This document shows, one piece after another, positions 23,416 to 32,042 of a DNA stretch of 64,000 bases; position 1 is the stretch's first letter, and each line of letters opens with the position of its first letter. The position numbers and the translations under genes are program-made. The stretch is from a virus. The notes beneath the pieces are model-generated. The model was not told where the DNA came from. It saw only the letters and a list, made by a program, of their open reading frames with translations, and did not search any database. The DNA is taken from positions 1 through 64,000 of the IMG/VR virus record IMGVR_UViG_3300025131_009739, one strand, 5' to 3'.

Positions 23416-26400
23416 TTACTCCACCCCCTCGGCTCTTAGAAGTTCAACAATCTTGTCGCGATTTTTCTCTATATCTTTAGCCAGTTGCGGTGTCACTTTT
23501 TGCCCTTCCATTGCGTGACCAGGTGCTACAACTCCGTCGCTGAGAGACTTATTCATGTGAGCAACTTGTTTTTTGGAGTCTGCAATCATTTTCTCTTTTT
23601 TGATGGCAGCTTCGGCAGCCTCAAAAGTGATATCTTCTGGCGGGGCGGTGAAGGCATCTTTTGTGGTGTCGGGTTTCCCAACATCCCAGGCTTGCACAAG
23701 TCTGACGCCGCCGACGGTAGACGTGGGCCGGGGCCCAGTCCCCGACCATGATGCGGCGGGGGCGACGGGAGTTATTGGTTTATTACCCCTGCCAGAATTT
23801 GCAGACGGTCGAGAATGACCTCCGAAAGATTGCCATAAACATTGCATGTTTGTCGTCCATTCCAATCTAGCGTCCAAAGCTTTGATCTCGTTTTTCGTTT
23901 TGAGAATAAAACAATATCCACCAATTCCTAGACCTATTTGTTCCTGTTTACTAAACCAAGTAAAGGGAAAAGAAATCTTTACATGTTTTCCTGGGACTAG
24001 AAGCGCATTACCATACATAGTGACATCATAATTATATGGCTCACCAAAAACATGGTAGCTATCAATGCCCTGTTGCTCTAATTTTGCTTCAAGATAATGA
24101 GGTTGGTTAGATCTATTCATTTGAAAATTTAAAATCGTAGAATTTTCTCGCCCAAGTTCAAGGTGGTAAACGCCACGTTTTATATCAGAGGATTTATTTT
24201 TAAACCACTTGGCAGAATTCGACGCGGCTTGTACGAGAATAAGCTCTCCTGTTTTTGCTTTGGATGAATCGTTTTCGGCAGCTGAGTTCCCAGGATCCGC
24301 ACCGGTTGAATCATCATTAGAATAATAATATGCATTGTCGTTTGCGTGGCGGTACTTCCCGTGGAGTTTAGAAAAAACTATTTTGTTGTTTATATTTTTT
24401 ATCGTTAAGTAAGATGGATAAGCGCGTACATTGACGTTTACGTTTCCTTCGTCTTTACATCTGCCCGTTAGTGCCTCCACTATCAGTTGAGTTAATGTGT
24501 CGTTGAGAAACGAATCAAAAAAGTATTCTGTTCTCCATTGATCGATAACATTTTCGAGCCAAAACTCTTGCCAAACTTTGAGGGTAATTGGAATTTTGGC
24601 TAGACTTTCCTTTACTACTTTTCGGTTTGCGGGGTTGGTAAATTCAACCTCTCCTAACAAAAATTTTACAGTACCTTTTTTGTTGCTGGTACCCCACCAA
24701 TCTAGATCCATTTCGTCTTTGTGCTCATACAACATTTCTAAAACTATATCTAAAAGATCTCCGTAGTAGAAAAAATATATATTTCGCGTGGATAAATCAG
24801 CCGGGGTTACCATTTTGGTGTATGGAATTTCGTTGGCGGGAGAAGAATCTCCTGCTTTTCTCGCCTCTGCTGCTTTTACGTTCGCAGCTTTAACTTGAGC
24901 GTCTTTTTCCATATGAGCCTGAGATTCTTGAGCAGCTGCCTGGTTTGGCCCAGCATTCTGTACAGCTGGTGGCGCAGGACCCCGCTGTGACCCCGCGCCA
25001 CCTGTAATGGCTTCGCCCTCAAGGACTGATTTTTCATCTTGTAAATCTAGAATTTTATTATTATTAGCCTCGAGTTGATTTAACTGTTCCTGTGCCGTCT
25101 CTCCTTGCGGAAGTTTCCCAAGAACTTCTATTTCTTTATCGATTTCTTTTAATCTATCTTTATTTGACTGCGCTACCGCTTTCGCTTTCCTAGTTGCAAA
25201 CCATCTATGAAGTTCACTTTCAGGTAGTTGAATAAAATGTAATTTATTTTCAGCAGTTAGTCTATCTAAAATTTTACTATACATTCTAGACATCTTCTTA
25301 GCTCTATAAATTGTTTGACCAACATCGGTCCTGTTGTGATACTCCCTGTTCTGCAGGTAAGTTATAATTCTTGTGGCGCGAGCTTTTCCGGATTCAATTC
25401 CAAATTGTTCTCTGAGCACATTTTGAGTTGCTTCCAGCTCAATTGCGGACTGCGCAAGTGGGTCACCAGTCATCTGCGTCCCTCCGCCTTGTTCTGATAT
25501 CTTTGTCGAAGCCTTTGGTCCCACGATGGCCTCGCCGGCGAAGTCTAACAGAGCTGAGATGCCTGGGGCGACCTCCTTCATTACCTCTCCCATGTTCTCG
25601 ACCCCTCTACCATACTGAGTTGCTTTTACAGCTTCTGCTTCTGCCGATATTAAGTCGTTTATATTCCCTCCTCCTTCTGCGTATGCATTAAGTTTATCTC
25701 TTTGTTCTGGTTTTAAATCTCCGAAGGCCGCGTTTTGTGTCTTTAAGAAGTGCTTCTTCTTCTCCATTTCTCCTTTGGCTGCGCCCTTATCAGCAGGAGT
25801 AAATAATATATTAGCAGCCCTCGATCTAAAAGATGTTTCAATAGAACCCACATAATCTATACTTAACTCAAATCCACCATCCGGAGCGTCAAAAATTGGA
25901 TTAATAGAATGTTTAAGAAGATTTAAATAAAGTTGCATCCTATTGGCTTTTAAGGCTGCTCTTAAATTGCGAGCTTTTTTATTCGGATTTGAGAAACCAG
26001 CACCTCTGTAAGCTTCAACTAATCGTTTAAAAGGAGGCGGCGTATATCCAACATCAACTCTAATTCGAAAGTATTTTTCATCATGCAGGAGATGCAGCTG
26101 ATCAGATGAGACTCCTTTTTTATCGGACTTTTTAATGACGGCTCTCCTAATTAAATCTGCAAACGAATATTTATGCCCCTTCTCTGTGTACATCTTGAAG
26201 AGAGCTTTCGGAGATTCGAAATAAAGTTTCAAGTTGCAGTGAACATAGGTATCTATTTCAACTGGTCGGACACCTTCAAAATCAAAAGTGAACGAACGAA
26301 AAGCAACACCTAACTTATGAGAATCAGTAACCCCTAAATTTCTAAGATTATTAAATTTAAGAGGAATAACTATATCTTTATCACTTTTTGCTTTCTGGGT

Positions 26401-26694
26401 TCCGAGTTTTACTTTGAAAATCTTAATCCAAGGCTGAAAGTCTCCAGAAATCGACTTAGGTACGTCCTGAAAAAAATCCTGCCCTGCCTTCCCATGTCCT
26501 CGAAGGTTATTAAGTATAGCAGTTGAATCCGACGTGTTTGGATCTGTTAGAGCTAGATGCTTATACTTTTGAGGAATTTCGGTTCCTTTTTTATTTGCGT
26601 ATAATTCAATCTGTTCGGCCAAATAACAAGCCTCTGCATATTCAGGTAGTTTCGACCGAGATTCATGCAGTATATGAGTATTCGATTTAGCCAT
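23416..26694 (-). CDS. Large baseplate hub-like structural protein
   Basis: 1092 residues. Three parts can be seen: an N-terminal beta-rich region (to about 300); a central helical, Ala/Gln/Glu-rich region with coiled-coil character and a low-complexity linker (GPAPPAVQNAGPNQAAAQ); and a C-terminal region with VYHLELGRENSTILNF, YDVTMYGNALLVPGK and IGLGIGGYCFILKT. The last blocks are of a kind I associate with hub or central tail proteins of T4-related phages, but I cannot name a T4 counterpart. The extreme C-terminus is Pro/Gly-rich then helical. It sits directly after a gp53-like baseplate gene. Confidence 0.6.
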   Translation of the reverse strand: MAKSNTHILHESRSKLPEYAEACYLAEQIELYANKKGTEIPQKYKHLALTDPNTSDSTAILNNLRGHGKAGQDFFQDVPKSISGDFQPWIKIFKVKLGTQKAKSDKDIVIPLKFNNLRNLGVTDSHKLGVAFRSFTFDFEGVRPVEIDTYVHCNLKLYFESPKALFKMYTEKGHKYSFADLIRRAVIKKSDKKGVSSDQLHLLHDEKYFRIRVDVGYTPPPFKRLVEAYRGAGFSNPNKKARNLRAALKANRMQLYLNLLKHSINPIFDAPDGGFELSIDYVGSIETSFRSRAANILFTPADKGAAKGEMEKKKHFLKTQNAAFGDLKPEQRDKLNAYAEGGGNINDLISAEAEAVKATQYGRGVENMGEVMKEVAPGISALLDFAGEAIVGPKASTKISEQGGGTQMTGDPLAQSAIELEATQNVLREQFGIESGKARATRIITYLQNREYHNRTDVGQTIYRAKKMSRMYSKILDRLTAENKLHFIQLPESELHRWFATRKAKAVAQSNKDRLKEIDKEIEVLGKLPQGETAQEQLNQLEANNNKILDLQDEKSVLEGEAITGGAGSQRGPAPPAVQNAGPNQAAAQESQAHMEKDAQVKAANVKAAEARKAGDSSPANEIPYTKMVTPADLSTRNIYFFYYGDLLDIVLEMLYEHKDEMDLDWWGTSNKKGTVKFLLGEVEFTNPANRKVVKESLAKIPITLKVWQEFWLENVIDQWRTEYFFDSFLNDTLTQLIVEALTGRCKDEGNVNVNVRAYPSYLTIKNINNKIVFSKLHGKYRHANDNAYYYSNDDSTGADPGNSAAENDSSKAKTGELILVQAASNSAKWFKNKSSDIKRGVYHLELGRENSTILNFQMNRSNQPHYLEAKLEQQGIDSYHVFGEPYNYDVTMYGNALLVPGKHVKISFPFTWFSKQEQIGLGIGGYCFILKTKNEIKALDARLEWTTNMQCLWQSFGGHSRPSANSGRGNKPITPVAPAASWSGTGPRPTSTVGGVRLVQAWDVGKPDTTKDAFTAPPEDITFEAAEAAIKKEKMIADSKKQVAHMNKSLSDGVVAPGHAMEGQKVTPQLAKDIEKNRDKIVELLRAEGVE

Positions 26695-26701
26695 TTAAAT
26701 T

Positions 26702-27037
26702 TTACCCAATATTAAAATAAGTTAATGCCAGTTCTAAAGGCTGGGGTATGTGAATGGTGTCTCCAAGTTTGAAGTCTGACTCCAAAGGCTTTTTATTAAA
26801 CCAGGGAATAACCCACCAAACATCTACGGTGCCATAATGTTTATCAGATAGCTTGTAAAACCTATCTCCAACTGTCCATATGTGAGAGAAAATAGTAAAC
26901 TCATCCATTTCTTCAACTGTAGGATATCTAATAATTGGTGTAGATAAATGTCTAATTCTAGGAACTTTTCTGTTAAGAAACTGCTCTCTATAAAGATTAC
27001 TGTTATTCATTAATAATATTCTTGCATCATTTCTCAT
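26702..27037 (-). CDS. Baseplate wedge protein, gp53-like (LysM-type fold)
   Basis: 111 residues. IWTVGDRFYKLSDKHYG, then DVWWVIPWFNKKP and KLGDTIHIPQP follow the LysM pattern used by gp53-type baseplate wedge subunits (a short helix-turn with WxIxxFN and a terminal xIxIP). It would bind the hub or wedge at the tail tip. Start ATG forms ATGA with the preceding gene's stop. Confidence 0.78.
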   Translation of the reverse strand: MRNDARILLMNNSNLYREQFLNRKVPRIRHLSTPIIRYPTVEEMDEFTIFSHIWTVGDRFYKLSDKHYGTVDVWWVIPWFNKKPLESDFKLGDTIHIPQPLELALTYFNIG

Positions 27038-27744
27038 TTGATAAGTTTTCCTGCAGCATTTTTATATATTTCACTTGTCTCACTATACGCGTCGCCCATT
27101 TCTCCCAGATCTGGAACTTTGTGAAGAAGGTGACCTTCCTTATAAGGGTATCCTGGATAATTGAATTTTTTATTTATCCAGGCTGGGCTTTTTTCATTCA
27201 CGGGCAAGTAGGAAAAACTCGCCTCAATATTTTTTGGCAACGCTTTTCCCTTTACCAGAAAGAACCCTTCCTCCATTACAAAACTATAATTAAAACCATC
27301 TATGTATCCTAGCATGCCACTATTAGAAGCTATAGAATAAGAATCCACACTTGATGGAGACGCATCGCGTACCCAATTAACGAGTCTCAATTTAAATATT
27401 GGGCTGCCGCCGACTTTTGGATAGAAACCTCCACCTACACCAGCACCTCTTACTTGTTCTGGATATAGCATGTTAGACAAAAGAGAAATTTTTCCTAGAT
27501 TTCTATCTGCTTCAATTATATCATAAGCTGGCAATACCCAGGAAATGTTAATCGTCCTTATTGTGCTTTTAAGTTTTCTAACAGGTTGTTGATTCATAAC
27601 AAAAAATTGTTCATCGTAGGATGTATTGAATTCTTCACTATAGTTTGTCAAAAAAGCTTTGAATGTAACATTTCTTCCACTATTAACGTGATGAATATCA
27701 AGATATAGTTTATTCGTTTCTGCAAATCCGTTTGTAATTTTCAC
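27034..27744 (-). CDS. Baseplate or tail-tube-associated structural protein
   Basis: 236 residues, mostly beta-strand. NISWVLPAYD, FKLRLVNWV and GYIDGFNYSFVMEEGFF followed by SFSYLPVNEKSPAW resemble the tail-tube-like domain of baseplate cap or adaptor proteins. Coupled to the gp53-like gene, right after the tape measure gene, consistent with a tube initiator or adaptor. The exact T4 counterpart (gp48 or gp54) cannot be settled here. Confidence 0.6.
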   Translation of the reverse strand: MKITNGFAETNKLYLDIHHVNSGRNVTFKAFLTNYSEEFNTSYDEQFFVMNQQPVRKLKSTIRTINISWVLPAYDIIEADRNLGKISLLSNMLYPEQVRGAGVGGGFYPKVGGSPIFKLRLVNWVRDASPSSVDSYSIASNSGMLGYIDGFNYSFVMEEGFFLVKGKALPKNIEASFSYLPVNEKSPAWINKKFNYPGYPYKEGHLLHKVPDLGEMGDAYSETSEIYKNAAGKLIK

Positions 27745-27755
27745 TTTTTAGCCTC

Positions 27756-30032
27756 CTACTTTGTTTGTCTCGCTAATCCTAGATTAAGTTTTTTACCAGT
27801 GTCATTATTAAGAGAATATATCGTTCCATTTGGGTGGTCGAAAAGAACACTCCCTAGTTCTCTTTCGTTGAGTTTTAATACTACTTGTCCCCCTCCTCCG
27901 CCTCCTCCGGTGGCGCCGGCAACTCCTGCTTCTTTTAGAGCCTCAACAATAGCAATAGTTATCGGCTTCATCAGCATGGCGATGCCGGTATAGGCGATAT
28001 CGCCAAGGGCTCCGCCAGCACCGCCTCCGCCCGAGGTCGGTTCCATTTCGATCTTTGCAAGATCTTCATTGGCTTGTCGTGCCGTTGCTTCAAAAATGCT
28101 TTCAGTACCACTGTGATTTAATGGGCTCGTAGAGTCTTCGGCAGGTGAAGAATGAGCCCATTGGGATCGCACTTGTTTCAAAGCTTTCTTGTGAGCATCC
28201 GCATCTACCATGCCCATAGCATTACCAACTTTTTCGCCGGCGGCTTCGGCTTCGTTCCCCCACCATCCAAAGTATTCACCCAGCTTTTTCACGGCCCAAA
28301 TTAGGCCCGTGAGGATGGTCAAGACTACGCCGAAGCCTGCGAGTTTCATAGCGAACCCAACGGCGGTTGTGCCGGCGGCGACAGTGGCGAGAGCGGTACC
28401 CATGGTCCACAACATAGGAATTATAGTAAACACAAGGGTCTTAAACACACCAAATTTAAGTCCAAGTCCACCAAGAAGCATTGTCCAAAAGAAAATCTGT
28501 TTCCCACCTTCGCTCATCCCACTAACAAACCCTGTGAATGAGCTTACAGCATCTGTCACTGATTCAATAAACGGTTTCATTTCTATGACAAGCCCCATAA
28601 AGGCAAGCCTGAGTTCCTCCGCCATCGTCATTGCTTTCTTTGTCATATCAGCTAGATTCTTTTCTTTCTTTGCTGCTATTTCTGCTTCTTTTTGTATCTT
28701 TTTATACTCCGATGCGGTGGAACCAAGAAATTTAGTCGCTTCTGCCTGATCGGTGATTCCTGCTGCAGCCATAATACTCATTCGCGCATGATGACCTAAG
28801 TTTTTAAACACTGTTCCGGACTGCTTAAGGCTGGCTCTAACTGCCTCTATCCTTTCATCCTCGGCCATCATGACCATCTGAACACTGTTCAGATATGGCC
28901 CACCTAATATACCATTTAACCTTGCAACAGAATCAGCGGAACTTTCAAATGTGTCAAACTTCTCTGCCACTCCCAACAATGTATCCATTGAGGCACCAGT
29001 AGCTCGAACTTGAGCTTGCAAGTTAACAAATATCTTTTCCATTTGTGGTCCGCGAGATGCTAGTTGTTTTGAAGCCGTAACAAATTCTGAATAGAATTGA
29101 TTCAGAGGAACGTCTAATGTCTCTGCCACCTTAGCAAATTTCTTTAACTCTGCTGTGCCTTTCTTGCCTAAAACTTTAGTAAAAACGTCAAAGGCTGCAG
29201 CCGTAGTGTTTGCACTTACTCCTGCTATTTCAAGTTTTGCAACCGTATCTATTATTTCCTGTCGATAACCTCCAGTAGCATTCTTAAATTCTACCGAAGA
29301 AGCGATCAAAGCTTCAGAAGCCTTATAGGCTGCTTCCATGCCAAGCCCTTGTTGTCTTAAAGCTTCGCTAGCTTCCAGTACCGAACTTGACATTTCGTCG
29401 CTAGCTTGTGTAGATTTATGAAAACCGGCCACCAGCTGATCTTGTTGTTTGATAATGTCTTCCACCCATTCAACCGCAAAGCCCGCCATATAATCACCGA
29501 GGTTCTTCATATACTTCTCAATGATCGGGCCTTTTTTCTCTCCTTTTGCCAGCAACAACTCAAAATCTTTCTGAACCTTCTTTAATTTTGTCCCTATGTT
29601 GAAAAGTCCGCCAGACCACGTTTGAGTAAATTTCATACCAAATCCAGTTAGTTTTGAAACTTTATTGGCCCAATTATCAAATTCGCCGGCGCCGTCCTTT
29701 AGTAAATCTATTTCTTTTTCAAGCCCTACAATGCGATCTAATCTGGCTTTAAGATCTTCTCTCTGAGCTTGTACGGCATTCAATATTGCGATTCGTTGCT
29801 CTTCGGTTTTCCCGATCAATTGAGTTCTTAAATCAATTTCCGTCTGCGATTGCTGAATCTGTTCCTCGGTAAGCTTGCCCGCTAATCTCTGGACATTGAG
29901 CTTCTTCTGCATTGTATCCAGGGCGTTGCGCATCTCGTCTTTGTTGGCTATAGTAGCTTTTGTGAGCCGCTCCATAAGCTTAACTTCTTCAAGCTGTCTT
30001 TTTAGTTTTTGTTCTCCAGTTTCTTGAGCCAC
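27756..30032 (-). CDS. Tail tape measure protein
   Basis: 758 residues. Helical, charged N-terminal region with heptad character, long alpha-helical middle, then a run of hydrophobic segments (IFFWTMLLGGLGLKFG, TLVFTIIPMLWTMG, VVLTILTGLIW) and a Gly/Ala-rich end (GGGGAGGALG). These are the usual features of a tape measure protein, which sets tail length and enters the membrane at injection. Place between tube/baseplate hub genes and baseplate genes fits. At about 1.5 angstrom per residue the tail would be roughly 110 nm (inference). Confidence 0.85.
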   Translation of the reverse strand: MAQETGEQKLKRQLEEVKLMERLTKATIANKDEMRNALDTMQKKLNVQRLAGKLTEEQIQQSQTEIDLRTQLIGKTEEQRIAILNAVQAQREDLKARLDRIVGLEKEIDLLKDGAGEFDNWANKVSKLTGFGMKFTQTWSGGLFNIGTKLKKVQKDFELLLAKGEKKGPIIEKYMKNLGDYMAGFAVEWVEDIIKQQDQLVAGFHKSTQASDEMSSSVLEASEALRQQGLGMEAAYKASEALIASSVEFKNATGGYRQEIIDTVAKLEIAGVSANTTAAAFDVFTKVLGKKGTAELKKFAKVAETLDVPLNQFYSEFVTASKQLASRGPQMEKIFVNLQAQVRATGASMDTLLGVAEKFDTFESSADSVARLNGILGGPYLNSVQMVMMAEDERIEAVRASLKQSGTVFKNLGHHARMSIMAAAGITDQAEATKFLGSTASEYKKIQKEAEIAAKKEKNLADMTKKAMTMAEELRLAFMGLVIEMKPFIESVTDAVSSFTGFVSGMSEGGKQIFFWTMLLGGLGLKFGVFKTLVFTIIPMLWTMGTALATVAAGTTAVGFAMKLAGFGVVLTILTGLIWAVKKLGEYFGWWGNEAEAAGEKVGNAMGMVDADAHKKALKQVRSQWAHSSPAEDSTSPLNHSGTESIFEATARQANEDLAKIEMEPTSGGGGAGGALGDIAYTGIAMLMKPITIAIVEALKEAGVAGATGGGGGGGQVVLKLNERELGSVLFDHPNGTIYSLNNDTGKKLNLGLARQTK

Positions 30033-30044
30033 TTAAATTATCTC

Positions 30045-30371
30045 CTATTTAAATGGCCATTTTAAGCCAGATGAAACCTCAAACTTTCTTACTGCGCTAT
30101 CTAAAGCGTGTTTTGAAGCAAAAGTCGATGGGTTGTTTAAACCATTTTTCATATATGTTTGCATATATTTTTTTTCTGAGCCGAGTGCGCCCATGAATGC
30201 TTCAATTTGAGAGCGTTCTCCACGAACTCTTAAAGTGTTGCCAAAAAATCCTGGTGCAAACAGCCTTTCTAAAGCATGTTTAATGAGGGCGCCATAATGT
30301 AATAATGTTCCTTCATTTAGTTGACCATTTTTTGCAGCATTTAAATCTAATATTTTATCTTGAAGATCCAT
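30045..30371 (-). CDS. Small protein upstream of the tape measure, unknown function
   Basis: 108 residues, helical, with GTLLHYGALIKHALERLF and a conserved-looking AFMGALGSEKKYMQTYMKNG. It lies immediately before the tape measure gene, a place often held by tail assembly chaperones or baseplate hub parts. A late-promoter-like motif lies 25 bases upstream of its ATG. No family recognised. Confidence 0.6.
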   Translation of the reverse strand: MDLQDKILDLNAAKNGQLNEGTLLHYGALIKHALERLFAPGFFGNTLRVRGERSQIEAFMGALGSEKKYMQTYMKNGLNNPSTFASKHALDSAVRKFEVSSGLKWPFK

Positions 30372-30395
30372 TGGTGCGCTCCTCGACTAATAATT

Positions 30396-30404
30396 ATAAA
30401 TAGT
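30396..30404 (-). promoter_or_regulatory. Late-promoter-like motif ACTATTTAT
   Basis: Minus strand ACTATTTAT, followed by AATTATTAG, 25 bases before the ATG at 30371. One of a set of similar sites placed 14-45 bases before structural genes (others at 32011, 35093, 37831, 40817 and 54191). Confidence 0.45.
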
Positions 30405-30429
30405 TCTTTAAAACGAAATTGTGAATAAA

Positions 30430-30639
30430 TTAACGCTTGTTAGCCTTTTCCATTTGAGTACGTTCGTTTTCAAGTTGCTTTAAAAGTCTCTTGGCAAACC
30501 AATTTCGTATTTTAACAGGCAAACTATATGCCTCGGTGAAGCTCCAGCCACCGTGATACTTCAAAAAGAAGAACATTTCATAAACCTGTCCTATGTATTT
30601 TTCACTTAGGCCAAAAAAACGCAGTTGTAAATGGGACAT
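30430..30639 (-). CDS. Small tail assembly protein overlapping the gp26-like gene (gp51-like position)
   Basis: About 69 residues starting MSHLQLRFFGLSEKYIG. Its frame is +1 to that of the gp26-like gene and its ATG lies 38 bases inside that gene's end. The overlap contains a run of seven T just before the gp26-like stop. Either internal initiation or ribosomal frameshifting could be used. The size, helical character and place before the tape measure fit a baseplate assembly factor or tape-measure chaperone; T4 gp51 is a possible analogue. Function is inferred only. Confidence 0.6.
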   Translation of the reverse strand: MSHLQLRFFGLSEKYIGQVYEMFFFLKYHGGWSFTEAYSLPVKIRNWFAKRLLKQLENERTQMEKANKR

Positions 30640-31459
30640 CGATGACTGAGGTAGCATTACACCCCGGACAAACAAAGTCGCACTCCATTTTAACATTTGG
30701 AGTTATTTCTGCGTAAACTCTTCTTAAATACCTTGAATCATATGCGAGCATATTATTTACAAAAGAACTAACAGTTTCCCTTTTCCCATCTCCGTTGACT
30801 GATATAATGAATAATTTCATTTGATCTGTCAAAACAGATTCTGGTAAATTATGTTTCTTTTTGCTCTCGCTTGAAAGTAAGAAATTCTTTTCGTCTCTTC
30901 CTGTCAATAGTTTGACTTCAACATTCACTTCAGAACGTGGCAGATGGATAATAAATGTATTGTTCTGTGTCTTTTCAATGTTTAAATCCTCTAACAGAGT
31001 TTTCTCAAGCTTGTTCACCTGTAAACCAGATAAATCAACTGCGTGTGAATTTGTTTCGGAGCAAGAAGGACACGCTAATGATACCTCATATTCTTCTCCA
31101 TAACCCGTGATCCTAGCAGCGACCACAAGTGCATTTTTATCACCAACATATAAGTCATCTACTTTGATTGTCTTATCAACTATTACATTCTGTAGAAGAC
31201 GATCAATAGCAACTCCTTTTTTCAAAAGAGTCTGAGAAGTTAATATATCTTCATCTTTCGCCGTCATGTAGCGAATTTCAATTGAATCCTGGTTATGTAA
31301 AGGGTGGCCTTCCGGATAGAATAGACCACCAGTTGGTAAATCAACAAATTCAGTTGGGGTCACAAAGGAAAAACCATCTGTTTTGTTTAGTTGTTCTACG
31401 GGTGCGTCTGCGTCGGGATTTGAGACCCCGAGGCGCGCTTCATTATTTCTAGCTGACAT
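30602..31459 (-). CDS. Baseplate hub protein, gp26-like (T4 baseplate family)
   Basis: 285 residues. The N-terminal third has VDLPTGGLFYPEGHPL, IEIRYMTAKDEDILTS and VAIDRLLQNVI, the clear signature of the T4 baseplate hub family represented by gp26. Two zinc-ribbon-like cysteine pairs follow: ACPSCSETNSH and CDFVCPGCNATS near the end. Required in T4 for hub assembly rather than as a major virion part. Good start just after the tube gene's neighbour region, with a +1-frame gene overlapping its end. Confidence 0.82.
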   Translation of the reverse strand: MSARNNEARLGVSNPDADAPVEQLNKTDGFSFVTPTEFVDLPTGGLFYPEGHPLHNQDSIEIRYMTAKDEDILTSQTLLKKGVAIDRLLQNVIVDKTIKVDDLYVGDKNALVVAARITGYGEEYEVSLACPSCSETNSHAVDLSGLQVNKLEKTLLEDLNIEKTQNNTFIIHLPRSEVNVEVKLLTGRDEKNFLLSSESKKKHNLPESVLTDQMKLFIISVNGDGKRETVSSFVNNMLAYDSRYLRRVYAEITPNVKMECDFVCPGCNATSVIDVPFTTAFFWPK

Positions 31460-31472
31460 TTATACCTCTTTT

Positions 31473-31985
31473 TTAATGTATTGTAGCATAATCGTATTGT
31501 ACTGTTATGGTAATTTCTACCATATCATCACTTGTATAATCTAAATCTCCAAACTTAATGGCTTGTATCCATGGGTTCCAGAGCTTAAAGGTTTCAATTT
31601 CCGAGTTATTAGCTCCAAGTTGTTGTATTCTTAACTGGCCGTTCAAGGCACCAACTGAGTCTCTTTTCGACATGGTAAAAGGGGCGCCGTCTTCAGTAAC
31701 TGAAGGTTCTCTGTAGCCGCCGCGAGTTAAAGTCCTGTATAATTCTTTACCCACAAAAGGATCAACCGGGTCGACTAGAGTTATATCGATAGGCTCCCAT
31801 GTAACAACACCAGGATAATAGAATTTATGTCCAAAGAACATATGTTCTGCTGCGTTAACTGAAAATGCCGGCTTCCCTGCTGTCTTTATAACATAAGCAG
31901 GAATATCTGTACCACCTAAGTACAACAACCATCTATGTTTTCTTTTTGGTTCTAAAGCACTATTTGCCCAAAATTTTTCTGCCAT
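31473..31985 (-). CDS. Tail tube protein, gp19-like
   Basis: 170 residues, the expected size for a contractile-tail tube subunit. It opens with an Arg/Lys-rich stretch before LLYLGG, continues with FGHKFYYPGVVTWEPIDITLVDP, and ends EITITVQYDYATI, matching the order of gp19-type proteins (the W-PI-T pattern and the terminal beta-strand). It polymerises into the inner tube. Directly downstream of the sheath gene, as in T4, with a late-promoter-like motif (ACTACTTAT) 26 bases before its ATG. Confidence 0.9.
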   Translation of the reverse strand: MAEKFWANSALEPKRKHRWLLYLGGTDIPAYVIKTAGKPAFSVNAAEHMFFGHKFYYPGVVTWEPIDITLVDPVDPFVGKELYRTLTRGGYREPSVTEDGAPFTMSKRDSVGALNGQLRIQQLGANNSEIETFKLWNPWIQAIKFGDLDYTSDDMVEITITVQYDYATIH

Positions 31986-32010
31986 TTTTTTATTATTCTC
32001 CCTCTATAAT

Positions 32011-32019
32011 ATAAGTAGT
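32011..32019 (-). promoter_or_regulatory. Late-promoter-like motif, one mismatch
   Basis: Minus strand ACTACTTAT followed by ATTATAG, 26 bases before the tail tube ATG at 31985. One base differs from the ACTATTTAT form. The tube is needed in high copy, so a promoter here makes sense. Confidence 0.4.
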
Positions 32020-32042
32020 AAAATGTTTAAAAAATAATTTTT

